Positions 37,286 to 46,944 of a DNA stretch of 64,000 bases are shown here, piece by piece; within the stretch, counting starts at the first letter, position 1; every line of letters starts with the position of its first letter. Below the pieces are notes generated by a model. That model saw only the letters and a list, made by a program, of their open reading frames with translations. It did no database searches and had not been told where the DNA came from. Source of the DNA: Pycnococcus provasolii (taxonomy: Eukaryota; Chlorophyta; Pseudoscourfieldiophyceae; Pseudoscourfieldiales); contig CP150583.1 of assembly GCA_049487715.1 (NCBI GenBank), forward strand, positions 62,001 through 126,000, in the 5' to 3' direction. The translations under genes were made by a program, and so were the position numbers.

Positions 37286-37799
37286 AGTACTTGAGAGAGC
37301 GTGATTTGGGAGACCTGTGGATGCCAAATGATGCCCTAAGGTTACGACGAGCGGGAAAAAACCAAAACAGTGATTCTGCGCTGCCAGATCAGCACGACAA
37401 AAGTCCAGGAATAAAATTCGGGGTTTAGCAAAAGTGACCACCTCAGGTCACCCGGATAATAGACCCGCCCGGTCGGGTTTCTTCTTGCCAAGAGAAAGAA
37501 TAGTACCTTTAACGTTTACCTTTACGCGGGTGGGTTCGAGGTTATGCGAGGGCGAGTGCATGCATGAGATGGCGCAACCAAGAGCTTGCACAATATTGGC
37601 ACAGGTACACCAAGGTACGGTACCTGCCTTACCTGCCTTACCAACACCTGAGTAACTCAGCTGACCACCTGCTTACACGCGAGCACATAATACTGTACCT
37701 TTAGGTCCGGCGCTGAGCCTCCAGCCTCCTCGTGTCTCTCGTGAAGCTCGAGGGACCTGCTCGATGGATTCGAGCGGGACGTTCGTGAGGAGGCTCACA
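37286..37799. other. Intergenic, no gene seen
   Basis: Upstream region of the small Tyr-rich protein, with CAAGGTACGGTACC-type words at about 37607-37623 and duplicated CTTACCTGC. No RNA gene is recognised. Confidence 0.4.
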
Positions 37800-38069
37800 G
37801 CAAGGGGAGTTAACACATATACTGGGGAGGTCACTCCCCCTTCCCCCGGGGACGATGTGTTGAAGCAAGTTCTCCGTGGTTGTCTGAGCCAGGACCAATT
37901 CCAACGGTTGGGACCCCACCCTTGGAATTGGTCCTGGCTCAGACAACCACGGAGAACTTGCTTCAACACATCGTCCCCGGGAACGGGAGCCTTCCCTCGC
38001 AATATAATAGTTCAACGGGGGGATCCCCACCAGAGTGACCTCCCCAGTATATGTGTTAACTCCCCTTGC
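37800..38069. repeat. Long fold-back (inverted repeat) element
   Basis: Two perfect nested inverted pairs. The inner arms 37845-37904 and 37922-37981 are 60 bases each around a 17-base loop. The outer arms 37800-37835 and 38034-38069 are 36 bases each. Nine bases separate the arms on the left and 52 on the right, making one asymmetric bulge. The 60-bp arms show no mismatch, so the structure is young or maintained. A transcript from either strand would fold into a long double-stranded RNA. Open frames on the two strands merely mirror each other. Confidence 0.9.
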
Positions 38070-38510
38070 TCACAGCCTCACAGGAAGTTTGAGCATGGAT
38101 GGGACCATGCCACCATGGTGGCTCCATGAGTAACCAAGGAGTCTACAGTATGCCTCTATAGAACTCTATGGCCGCCATCGTAATGGTTTGTATTCGTACG
38201 TTGATTAAGGTGGTCAAGATAGTTGGTAAGGCATATATACATCGTGATTAAGCTCACGCAGAGCAGAGTGTGTGCCGGCCGTTCATATGGTGATGGGGCC
38301 CGGCCGCGACTGTGTTAACCCCTTGTTAGCCTGGGTTAACGTGGCCCACCCTTGTGGACAACAAGTGACAACCCACCGTCCTCCGACGACATTGAAACTT
38401 GCCTTATTAGGGTAGGTGGGGTGGTGGATAACAAACCCCTTAAACATTAAACAACCCTTCCTTCTCGGCCGCTTGCATCATTCCATTCTTAAGAGTGGTA
38501 ACATACAGGT
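38070..38510. other. Intergenic upstream of 584-aa gene
   Basis: No coding signal. Short repeats of CATGCCACCATGGTGGC and GTTAACCCC type occur. It may contain the promoter of the downstream gene. Confidence 0.4.
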
Positions 38511-40265
38511 ATGTCGCCCGCGGTGTTATCTCCGCGCTCCCACATGCGTCTCAATCAGAATCAAAAGACCTCAGCTTCCTTGCAGGTGACTGATAAGACA
38601 ACAAATAACGCTACGTTTGCAACCTTCCTGGAAGATGCAACACGCGCCGCTAACCCAGGCTTTCAACCTGTGAATAAAGGCGAGGAACATCCGCCGTGGC
38701 TACCTGACGACGACGACGAAGAAGATAAACTGGACAACGACAAAAGGCCGCCAGGAACCGCGTCAAAACTACACAAGAGGTTGGCGCTGGAAAGACAACT
38801 GCAGCACTTCCGACGCGTTCTCATGTACAACCGACTGGAAGTCGACACGGACGAGCTCACCAACCTCGAGGCGGAAGAGGTGGACAGCAAGTTCGACACC
38901 GCGAACATGAACTTCTTCCAGTACCTGTGGGCGCTGCCTCAAACTGGTAAGCCGCTCACGAGCATCTCGGTGCCTGACACAATCCTCGCCATGCAGGGAA
39001 AGGTGACAAGCTGGCTCTTCACCAACAAGGACGGAATCATCAAGAAACGACGGCGGAGTCGTTGCGAGGACCTCAACGACGTATACGACGTCATCACCAA
39101 GCACTTCCGGAGCGACTACCAGGGTGTCGTGGCGCTGTACATGCGATTCGATAGGCACACCCCACTCGGCGCGCACGTGACTGGCCTCACAGCCACGGCG
39201 CTGCGCGAGATGCTGCACCCGAGCGGCAGGAACCTTGGCGATGGCATCATTCAGAGGCACGTGAGAGACCACGGTGGAAACACGGACCTGTTGTCAGCGA
39301 CATGGTTCCGAAGCGGGCACTTCTCCCTGTGGATTACCGACGACTTTGTGCGCAACTCCGGCGTGCGCACGGACATCGCGCCTCGCTTGATTGAAGAAGA
39401 GTCGGAGCCCAAGGCGCTCGCGCGCAAGCAGGTGAAACGCATCCACAAGCGTTACGCACGTTTCGGCAAGCAGGACATGGGCTTCGCCGGCACGATGTCG
39501 AATATGAAGGCGCATAAGAACGACCTCACGCGAAAGGTGCAGCTTGCGTGCGAGAGCATCGCGCATCACGTCGAGAGCACGTCGCCGCAGGGGTACAACG
39601 TGCTGGAGATGCGCGTGCACTTCAAGCACGACGTGGGCGGTCGCCTCTGGCTGCTGTGGGTGACGGACTTGGACGTGCACATGAACGTGAGCATGGCAGA
39701 TAGAGATTTGTCGCGTATGGCAAGCGGGGCGGCAAATCTCGCGGAGGCACGTAGGCGACAACACTTGGAGAAGTTGAACTTGCACGACCATCCTGGGCAC
39801 ACTGAGCACGGAGACGAGACGGTTGGAGACAGATTTCATAGGAAGCAAAAGTACGCCATCAATGGCAGCCAGGATGCACAAAATCCGTCGTATGTCGAGG
39901 GTCTTCAGGAGATCAGGACGCGCGGCAAGGGGAGCGTCGTCATCAGACGCCGCGTGCACATGCCGGAAGCGCCAAACTTCGTCGCCGTGCCTCGACTCGA
40001 CGTTGGCCGTGTGCCAAAACAGGTGGCACCTCGCAGGGCCAAGACGACGCGCGACAAACAAGCGACTGATGTTAGTGGTGGGTTTCGTCTACCAGCGATC
40101 ACCGCACGTGCTGAGAACGTCGGGAGCCGTCGTGTAGGCGTGGGCGAGAAGCCTTGGATGCAAGACGACGACGGCGACGTGAGCGCGCTGGCGAGTACGC
40201 TTAAGAATGCGAAGCGTCGACATGGAGGACGACGCAACTCGCTCATCAAGACTTCGCCACGGTGA
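38511..40265 (+). CDS. Conserved-looking 584-aa protein, unknown
   Basis: It starts at ATG 38511 (MSPAVLSPRSHMRLNQ); an alternative Met is at residue 12. The first 90 residues are disordered with an acidic run (DDDDEEDKLDNDKRPPG). A folded core of about 95-400 contains ANMNFFQYLWALP, a Lys/Arg patch GIIKKRRRSRCEDL, VVALYMRFDRHTP, LREMLHPSGRNLGDGIIQRH and GGRLWLLWVTDLDVHMNV. The C-terminal third is basic and low complexity, ending RRHGGRRNSLIKTSPR. No signal peptide or membrane segment. The long motifs look conserved, but I cannot name a family. The size and basic tail would suit a cytoskeletal or axonemal protein; this is speculative. Confidence 0.6.
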   Translation: MSPAVLSPRSHMRLNQNQKTSASLQVTDKTTNNATFATFLEDATRAANPGFQPVNKGEEHPPWLPDDDDEEDKLDNDKRPPGTASKLHKRLALERQLQHFRRVLMYNRLEVDTDELTNLEAEEVDSKFDTANMNFFQYLWALPQTGKPLTSISVPDTILAMQGKVTSWLFTNKDGIIKKRRRSRCEDLNDVYDVITKHFRSDYQGVVALYMRFDRHTPLGAHVTGLTATALREMLHPSGRNLGDGIIQRHVRDHGGNTDLLSATWFRSGHFSLWITDDFVRNSGVRTDIAPRLIEEESEPKALARKQVKRIHKRYARFGKQDMGFAGTMSNMKAHKNDLTRKVQLACESIAHHVESTSPQGYNVLEMRVHFKHDVGGRLWLLWVTDLDVHMNVSMADRDLSRMASGAANLAEARRRQHLEKLNLHDHPGHTEHGDETVGDRFHRKQKYAINGSQDAQNPSYVEGLQEIRTRGKGSVVIRRRVHMPEAPNFVAVPRLDVGRVPKQVAPRRAKTTRDKQATDVSGGFRLPAITARAENVGSRRVGVGEKPWMQDDDGDVSALASTLKNAKRRHGGRRNSLIKTSPR

Positions 40266-40509
40266 TTCTTTGGTGTTTTCTTTGACAAAGCGAATCACAC
40301 ACGTACAATACGATACGATACGATACAGACGATATCTATGTATATACATTTAAGACTATTTACCGTACTTTATTATCGTACTATTTCTGCAGGCTTGTGT
40401 GCAACATAGACTGTGTATTATATATACTTTTACTTCCCAACGGAACAGAAGGTGCGAACGGTGAAATTTCATGTGGGTCTACGACGGTCTCCCCGCCACC
40501 TCTGGGATT

Positions 40510-40594
40510 CTTCTGCTGAATGGGCTGAACGGCGAACGGTGTGAGTGGACGATCGATGGACAAAGGAAAGTATACTCCGTTACTGAAAGAGCGA
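40510..40594 (-). repeat. Dispersed 3'-flank repeat, copy 2
   Basis: Shares TGAATGGGCTGAA.GG.GAA, GGTGTGA.TGGAC and TTACTGAA.GAG.GATC with the copy at about 42890-43012. It lies directly past the stop of the spliced minus-strand gene ending at 40595. Upstream to 40266 no gene is seen; CGATACGATACGATACAG repeats occur at about 40313-40328. Confidence 0.45.
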
Positions 40595-41283
40595 TCATTC
40601 TGGCTCGTCGTCGGCTCTCCGTCGCACGGACGACGACTCCCTCGCACTGGTGGACGACGTCCGTCCCGTTATTTGTGCGAGAAACCCAAAGAGTGCGCGC
40701 GCAGCCTTCTTGACATCGCGCGCCTGGAAGTGCCGACCCAAGAAGAAGTTCCACACGGCGTTCTCACTTCCCGCGCTCGGGGGACATCCCACGAGGTCGT
40801 TGTCGAAGTCTCCGCTCGCCGTCGGGTCGTCGTATACCCTCCCTCCCTTGGTTGTGTATTTCTGTTTCTGCTGCTGCGGCGGCGGCTGCTGCGTCTGCTG
40901 CCCTGACGCACCTGGCCTCGTCGCGTCTGCTGCGTGTACGCACGCCTTCCTCCCACGCCTGGGGACCTCTCTCCATCGATCTCTCTGATGATGAATGAGC
41001 GCTCACCAGCAGGCCAGGAAGTTGCCCTGCAAGGTGCTATGCGTATTCTTCTAGAAGAGCTCCTACTAAAGGTACTATTATTATGGCACAAAGACTCACC
41101 ACCCACAGCAGCAGGTACTCTCCTCCTCCTATGGACGAGAAAGGTAGAGAAGACAGACGAGCTGGATGATGACATATGAGACATAAGAGTCCTCCTTCTA
41201 CTCCTACTATGACAACCATGAGGTAACCTCCTTGAAGTTGTTGTACACGCGACTTCCATGGCCATGGCCATGGCGTACGTCAT
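40595..41283 (-). CDS. Predicted two-exon plastid-type protein, unknown
   Basis: Exon 1 (41100-41283) starts MTYAMAMAMEVACTTTSRRL and is Ser/Arg rich like a plastid transit peptide. A GTGAGT donor follows. Exon 2 (40595-40902) begins after GCGTCAG, in phase 1, and reads QQTQQPPPQQQKQKYTTKGG, VYDDPTASGDFDNDLVG, ENAVWNFFLGRHFQARDVKK and AARALFGFLAQITGRTS, ending DDEPE. The model gives 163 aa and a 197-base intron. The exon 2 translation is clearly protein-like while the unspliced continuation of exon 1 is Arg/Ser nonsense, which is the main argument for the splice. Other acceptors between 40902 and 41000 are possible. I know no family with this C-terminal domain. Confidence 0.5.
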
Positions 41284-41649
41284 CTTGGAGGAAGGTTTGT
41301 TTTGGAGGGGGGGCGCCGAGACAACTCTGAAATAAAAGAACCCGAGGGGGAACGCGTAGTGCACTGGGGGATACCGGTTCCGAATTCGGGGTTTCATTTT
41401 TAATGGTGCTTCGCATTGTTAGTTTTAGGGATTCTCCCTTGGCTGGGTATGGGACACAACCCCTACTAGCCGTTTGTAGGAAACCACCGGCCAATACGTG
41501 GAGGGAGAGGACTACGGAGTGTTATAAGCTTAAAGGTAACTTAAGGTCGTCAGTGTTACACGAGATAACACTTAACAACAATAATAAACTCCGTACGTGG
41601 TTGTTTCCACCACGGAACCCACCTTCCCTTACAAGGTGGGGGAGGGATC
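41284..41649. other. Intergenic, left flank of copia relic
   Basis: No gene. CCATGGCCATGGCC words lie at the end of the preceding gene. From about 41540 sequence such as TGTTACACGAGATAACA precedes the reverse-transcriptase fragment and might belong to the same decayed element. Confidence 0.35.
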
Positions 41650-41776
41650 ACTCGATCCCGCGCCGTTTTCGAGATCAAATGGGATCAGATGACCGGGCAC
41701 ATGGACAAAGCCAAGTGCCGAATTGTCGCTCAGGGATTTACTCAGCGATACGGAGTCGACTTCACGGAGACTTATC
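41650..41776 (+). pseudogene. Ty1/copia reverse-transcriptase fragment
   Basis: About 42 codons read TRSRAVFEIKWDQMTGHMDK, then AKCRIVAQGFTQRYGVDFTE and TY, matching the start of the Ty1/copia reverse transcriptase (commonly K-A-R-L-V-A-[KR]-G-F-T-Q..GVDY.ETF). The similarity stops abruptly after ETY; the frame continues with His/Asn/Gln text to a TGA at about 41835. No integrase, RNase H or second RT block is seen nearby, so this is a short relic. Confidence 0.75.
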
Positions 41777-42889
41777 AGCGGGGTGACTCACGGCAAAATA
41801 TCCACCACCACAACTTGCAGAATAAATACCAGTGACGGCGACATCGTCTCCTGGCACAATTGGTCTCAGGCAACATCTGCAGCAAGCTCTCCAGATGATA
41901 TCGATTTCATTTTCTAATACTGGCCAGTCAACCCGTGACGGCGACAATATGCGCCTGAGGTTTTTATATTGACATGCATGCATTTTTCTTTGGCATAAAT
42001 TCTGCCGATTTCTCAAGCTCTGATCAAGCTTTCCAACCAAGATTTCACGACGGACTGTGATATCATTTTGAGGTTTATGGGTTTTCTTTTCCCCTGCGCT
42101 ACAGGTTTTTTTCTTTTCACTCATAAATCATTACTCAGTTATTCAAAATTTCAGCCATACATTTATACCTTGGGGTGGTGTGTGAGACTAACCCCGAACT
42201 AGACAACGTATATATGTATTGTTGAGGTTATTATTTAGGGATACTTTATTGTTTGGTTACTATTGTAAGGGATCCGTTGGTTGATCACGTGACCGATCAC
42301 GTGATAAACCCCTATAACGGGACGCCCCGTTATAGAATTGGGCTCGACCTATTCTCTCCCTTGTAACGACTCCATACTTTTCCTCCACCATCTCTCTCGT
42401 CACCGCGCCTACGTTGTCCTCGAGAAGAACTACTGTCACACGTCGTCGCGTGCATGACGACGCGCGCGCGAGTGGCGCCACCGCACTACTTCTCGACGAC
42501 GCGTACGGTGCGACCGCTCCTCTAGCAGGCAGGTGCGGGACTCTTGGAAAGCGAGGCGGCGACGAACGTTTTCCACGCGCGTGTCATCAGTGCTTGGGGT
42601 GAAGACGCTGACGAGGACTTTTTTGAAAATAACTCGTAGGAGTTTGTGTGTACATTGTTTGTAAACACATGATTGCAGTCTCAACTCCAAGACAGCTCCT
42701 TTTCCCACACGTTGGACTCCTCTAGATACTACTCTAGCGGCAGGTTGAGTAGTAAGTGTGACCCTTGAGTCATCGTGTTGATGCACGGTTGGTGGCGCTG
42801 GCGACAACATCAACGAAAACAAGTCGCAACCGGATACCTCACTGAGCCAACGAAAGCGCCCTGATAGAGTGATACAACCTTCGAAATCA
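41777..42889. other. Intergenic, possible decayed LTR sequence
   Basis: Holds palindromes GATCACGTGACCGATCACGTGAT at about 42283-42305 and TATAACGGGACGCCCCGTTATA at about 42312-42333, and a TGTTGAGG at about 42221, the commonest start of a copia LTR. No matching second LTR was found. The 42436-42822 minus frame is Arg/Val-rich and unconvincing. Confidence 0.3.
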
Positions 42890-43012
42890 TCTGCGCAATG
42901 TACAAAAACGCGAAGTGAATGGCACCGGTGGGTGGGCTGAATGGTGAAAGTGAATGGTGTGAATGGACAACCGCTGGATAGAGTAAAGTAAACTTCTTTA
43001 CTGAATGAGGGA
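42890..43012 (-). repeat. Dispersed 3'-flank repeat, copy 3
   Basis: The fullest copy: AATGTACAAAAACGCG, GTGGGCTGAATGGTGAA, GAATGGTGTGAATGGAC and TTTACTGAATGAGGGATC. It begins right beyond the stop of the homoserine-kinase-like gene, as the other two copies do for their genes. Confidence 0.5.
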
Positions 43013-43014
43013 TC

Positions 43015-44409
43015 TCAGCCAAAAAGTTGATACCACGGCTTGGGGGGCGGCGGCGGCGGTGCCCTTCTCAGCTTGTCGCGCTTGTGAAACGCAACGCCGC
43101 CGACAGCCGCAGCGGCAAGAACGAGCGTCGATAGAAAGCTGCCACCTTGCTTGCTTTCCTGTTTGAACTTGAGACGACGGGTCGGCGACGCAACCTCGTC
43201 GTCGTCGTATAACGGCACGGGCGGGGCAGCCTTGACAGCGGATGGACTGCGCCAGCTGGCCCAACCGGGACGCATGGCCTTCGCGCGCCTTTCGATCCAG
43301 CTGTCGGTTCCACCCTTCTCAAGAAGTTTGTAGCGATCCATGAGCTCGACGTAAGAGTCCGTTGCAGACGTTCCCGTGTACAAGATGTTGAACGCCTCGA
43401 AGCGCCACGTCGCGTTGCACAGCAGCGCACCTCGCAGGAATGGTCCGAGCAGGTGCGTTTCGTCGCGCGTGAGAGGTCGTACGATTTGATATCCCCTCAG
43501 GAACGCGTCGACGCTTTGTTTGTTGATTTCCTTCTTCCCGGTGTCGTAGCAGCACCCAATCAAGCCGCACGCGACGTCCCACAGCTTGTATCCTATGCAC
43601 GCATCTTCCCAGTCGACCCAAGCGACGATTTTCTTGGTCTTTTCGTCGAACAGAACGTTGTCTAGGAACGGATCGCCGTGAAGTAGTCCCTGCGGCAGCT
43701 CCGCCGTTTTGGCGTCGCGCAACGCGAGCTGCAGCTCCTTCACTTTCGCGGCGAAGAATCGCAAGTACGGGTGATTTTTTATTTTCCTGTTTCGTTCCCC
43801 CGCGTTGAGGAACTTGCGCGCGGTCCGTCCGCTCGCGACGTCGGCGACGTTGCAGCACCCTCCCGTGAGGAAGCTCCTCATGTTCGCCCCGACAGCCAAG
43901 GGCGGTAGTTCGTGCACCTCCGCGAGCGCCGCTGCCGCCTGTCGGCATACGTCCGTGGCTTTGACTTTATTTTCTTCGATGAGCGCGTCGGCGTTTCTTC
44001 CAGGTAGGTGCGTGAGCAGTATGGCTGGCCTATTTTTTGCGAGTGAGATGGAAACGAACCCTGTTTTGTTTCGTAGTCGTATAGGCGTGCACGTGTTGAT
44101 TCCATGCCTAGCGAGGTGAAGGATCGCCGCAACTTGATATTGAAGTTCAGCAGGTGCTTGATTATTCGCAACTTTCAGGAAAAATAACGATGACGATGAC
44201 GGTGACGGTGACGATGACGACGACAAATTCGAATCAGAAGGAGACGAATCAGAAGGAGCTGGAGCGGTGGTGACAACATAATTCGTCCCCGAGTATCCTC
44301 CATGCGCACGATCTGCTGATGCTAACAACGAGGTATCCACACTAAACTCCCATACCAAACGACGCACTTCACTCGAGCTTAACGCGCCCACGGACAAGTG
44401 CTCCTTCAT
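43015..44409 (-). CDS. Homoserine-kinase-type-II/aminoglycoside-phosphotransferase-like kinase with C-terminal anchor
   Basis: A 464-aa protein of the choline/aminoglycoside kinase fold. Visible elements: N-lobe Lys in FFLKVAN (about 79), helix AAILHLARHGINTCTPI, catalytic loop LLHGDPFLDNVLFDE (HGD at 244-246, Asn 251) and the metal site VAWVDWEDACIGYKLWDVA (about 263-280). This combination is that of bacterial-type homoserine kinase (ThrB of Pseudomonas type), which phosphorylates homoserine in threonine synthesis, but related kinases act on choline or other amino alcohols. Unusual are the Ser/Pro-rich insertion at 50-75 and a C-terminal extension with a hydrophobic helix (FLSTLVLAAAAVGGVAF) followed by a basic, poly-Pro end, suggesting tail anchoring. 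No plastid leader is evident. Confidence 0.72.
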   Translation of the reverse strand: MKEHLSVGALSSSEVRRLVWEFSVDTSLLASADRAHGGYSGTNYVVTTAPAPSDSSPSDSNLSSSSSPSPSSSSLFFLKVANNQAPAELQYQVAAILHLARHGINTCTPIRLRNKTGFVSISLAKNRPAILLTHLPGRNADALIEENKVKATDVCRQAAAALAEVHELPPLAVGANMRSFLTGGCCNVADVASGRTARKFLNAGERNRKIKNHPYLRFFAAKVKELQLALRDAKTAELPQGLLHGDPFLDNVLFDEKTKKIVAWVDWEDACIGYKLWDVACGLIGCCYDTGKKEINKQSVDAFLRGYQIVRPLTRDETHLLGPFLRGALLCNATWRFEAFNILYTGTSATDSYVELMDRYKLLEKGGTDSWIERRAKAMRPGWASWRSPSAVKAAPPVPLYDDDEVASPTRRLKFKQESKQGGSFLSTLVLAAAAVGGVAFHKRDKLRRAPPPPPPKPWYQLFG

Positions 44410-45482
44410 CTTTCACAAAACTATTCCGATGTTGGAAATGCCCCGCGCGAAAACCTCCCTCCTCCTCCCTCCCTCCAAACTTGAAAAAGTAAAGTAGGGT
44501 TTGGGAAGTCCCCGGGACCCGGGGTCGGGGGAACTCGCTCGGAGACTCGGGGTCGGGACTAAGTTGTGACTTTGGCAGTTGTCCTGAAGTTGTCACGCAC
44601 TCACGCAGTCACGCCGCGTCGTCGCACATGTCACGCTGCGTCGCACATGTGTGTGACATGTCACGCTGCGTCGCACACCACCGCAATCACCGGCGCCACC
44701 CCTTGGCCTTTGGAAACCAAACAAACACCTTTTTTAAGCCACGTGCGCCAAACAACAAACACTCGAGCTCCACAGTCCAACATGTAGCGAACTCGCATCA
44801 CCACACCGGTCTTAACTCTTAACAACTCTCCTTCTTGAGCACTTAATTAAGCTCCAATCCTCCAAGCTTTTGGCTCACGCCTGACGCCTTATTAAGCTAA
44901 GGTTAAGTTTCAAGAAGTAAAGAGTTCATAACAAGTGTACAGTATGGCGCACTTGTCGCACGATTGCCTGGTGGATTGCCCCCGTGCGCGGCATACTATT
45001 GCGCATACTTACTCTTCTGGTGTTGCGAGCCGTACTCCTCGTCCTAGGATAACCTCGTTGCCCTCATCGAGCCTTGCGCATGTGTTGTCATGGTCGCTCT
45101 CGCGGGAATACACTTGAGGGCACGTCTGCATGCATTCGCATGTGCAGCGCCCGCCCTGTGGACCACCACCAGCTCATACTGGTCCACCACTCCACCCACT
45201 CCACCATTAGCGCCCCCACCTCGTCGTGTGGTGCGCGTGCTTCCTCTGTGTCGAATCCATTAACCATGTGCACGAGTGGGCTGGTGGTCCGTGATGAGCT
45301 TGATCGGTCCAGGAGGGGTCGACGATCTACATTTGTCCTCCGGCCTGGAGGTTACTTTATTGGGCCGGACAGCCTTAACGGTAGTTCACGTGACAAATGT
45401 GACGACGAGTGGATGCGCGTGAGTTATGGAATCAAGTCAATAAAATTATTGAACGTTTTTTTAATGTAAACGAATTCCTTAG
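44410..45482. other. Intergenic, no gene seen
   Basis: Contains a near-perfect duplication of ACATGTCACGCTGCGTCGCA at about 44627 and 44657 with a palindromic CACATGTGTGTGACATGT between. No protein-like frame or RNA gene is recognised. Confidence 0.4.
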
Positions 45483-46298
45483 TTAGTAGCGCGTCACAGG
45501 ACCTTCCTCCGTCTTCGGTATCGGCGGATCAGACACGCCAGGGCCGTACATGTTGCCTTGTGGTGGTTGCTGTGGTTGCTGTGGTTGCTGTGGTTGCTGT
45601 GGTTGCATTTGCGGTGATTGGTAAGGGGGAGGCACTCCCTGCCCGTACGGTTGGTACGGAGCATAACCACCTGCACCTTGCATAGACACGGGCATGGGCT
45701 GGCCCATCACAGGCTGAGACTGAGGGGCCATCTGCACGGCCGTGTGATAACCCGATGCAAACTGAGGCGTTGTCATATACGGGCCGATCCAGATCTCGCG
45801 GTGTATGCGCGCGTGCTTCGGCTTGCAAAAGCCGGTGTGCAGGCAAAAGTACGTGAGGGACGCTCGGCCGTTCACGTGCTGCAAGTTAAACTCTTGCACG
45901 AGCTGCTGCACCTGCGCATCAACGTTGGTGTTGTTTGATACGACTCTGCCGTGCAAGGCAAATATCCCACCAAGCGTAAGAAGCATGAATGGCACGTGAA
46001 ACGCAGGAATCTTCAAGATAAGTCCCAGAACGAGCGGAATAGGTACAGCAAGCACAATCAACATCGCGACGAGTGACATGTTGACGGTTTTATACCCCGA
46101 GCACAGCGGCCCCATCCTGCGCTTGAACTCGTCGAACTCGACGGAGGTCATGAACGCCTGCAAGGCGGGGTTGTAGCTGTGGCGTTCGAACGACGGTTTT
46201 TCGCAACTATTTCCGCCACAGCCTTGGCCTTGCATGTACAGGTCGAACACGACCGTTTGCGGCGGCAGCGAGTACGGAGAGCTCGACGCGACGCCCAT
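45483..46298 (-). CDS. Two-TM membrane protein with Gln/Pro-rich tail
   Basis: A 271-aa protein starting MGVASSSPYSLPPQTVV. The N-terminal domain has paired Cys (QGCGGNSCEKP) and a helical segment, then two hydrophobic helices separated by a short loop (about 73-95, SLVAMLIVLAVPIPLVLGLI; about 99-116, FHVPFMLLTLGGIFALHG), a soluble part with CLHTGFCKPKHARIHREIW, and a low-complexity cytosolic tail of Met/Gln/Pro with a QPQQPQQPQQ run. The tail resembles those of shisa- or plasma-membrane adaptor-like proteins, but no family is certain. An upstream in-frame TTG at 46358 would add 20 residues; ATG at 46298 is chosen. Confidence 0.65.
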   Translation of the reverse strand: MGVASSSPYSLPPQTVVFDLYMQGQGCGGNSCEKPSFERHSYNPALQAFMTSVEFDEFKRRMGPLCSGYKTVNMSLVAMLIVLAVPIPLVLGLILKIPAFHVPFMLLTLGGIFALHGRVVSNNTNVDAQVQQLVQEFNLQHVNGRASLTYFCLHTGFCKPKHARIHREIWIGPYMTTPQFASGYHTAVQMAPQSQPVMGQPMPVSMQGAGGYAPYQPYGQGVPPPYQSPQMQPQQPQQPQQPQQPPQGNMYGPGVSDPPIPKTEEGPVTRY

Positions 46299-46944
46299 GG
46301 TGCCCACGAAAGCAACTCCCGGGGCAGCCGGGGGTGAAAGTGACTTCCACTTGGGCAACTTCTGCCCTCAGGAGGACGAAAAAATCCCCGGGCTGCCGGG
46401 AGAATCTGGGGAGAATCTTGGGGGGGGCTCCGGAGGGGCTCCGGAGCTCCTTAAAAAAATTAGCTATGGGTAGGGTAGTCAGCCGGAGAGATGTGACGAC
46501 ACATAGTTTTCCCTCGTCGTCGACGTTAGGGGTTCCTAATAACGCTAGCCCTGGCGCTCTCCCATCCGTCCGTCGTTACGATAGTAGGTCAGTTTGTGAG
46601 GTTCAGTTTTTGGCCAGTTTAGGGTGGTACATAGAGGTACGAGATTGAGGAACAACACGGTGCCGGTGGCCAAGGTTTGGCGAGTTTCTGCAGCCTGATT
46701 GCTGTTCACCCCCCTGGGCGGATTGTCGCCTGATTTGTTCCAAAAGCCCTGGGACCCAAACCGAACGACTTCTTCGTCCCCGAACGACGGCAAAGCACGC
46801 ACATGTTCATGCTTTGGAAACTTGTATTAGGAATATTTATGTTGAATAAATTACTGGCGTGTGTTGGGTGTCAACACAACACAACACACAAAGAAGAAAA
46901 GGAACACAGCTAGCTGCACAGCACGGGCACCGGAAGGCGGAGGC
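46299..46944. other. Intergenic, no gene seen
   Basis: GGGGCTCCGGAGGGGCTCCGGAGCTCC duplicated words lie at about 46425-46450. AACACAACACAACACA repeats lie at about 46873-46890 in the 3' flank of the next gene. Confidence 0.4.

Noticed and set aside
42221-42440. Possible solo copia LTR beginning TGTTGAGG
   Set aside because: No second copy, no clear CA end with target duplication; only the palindromes and the nearby RT scrap hint at it.
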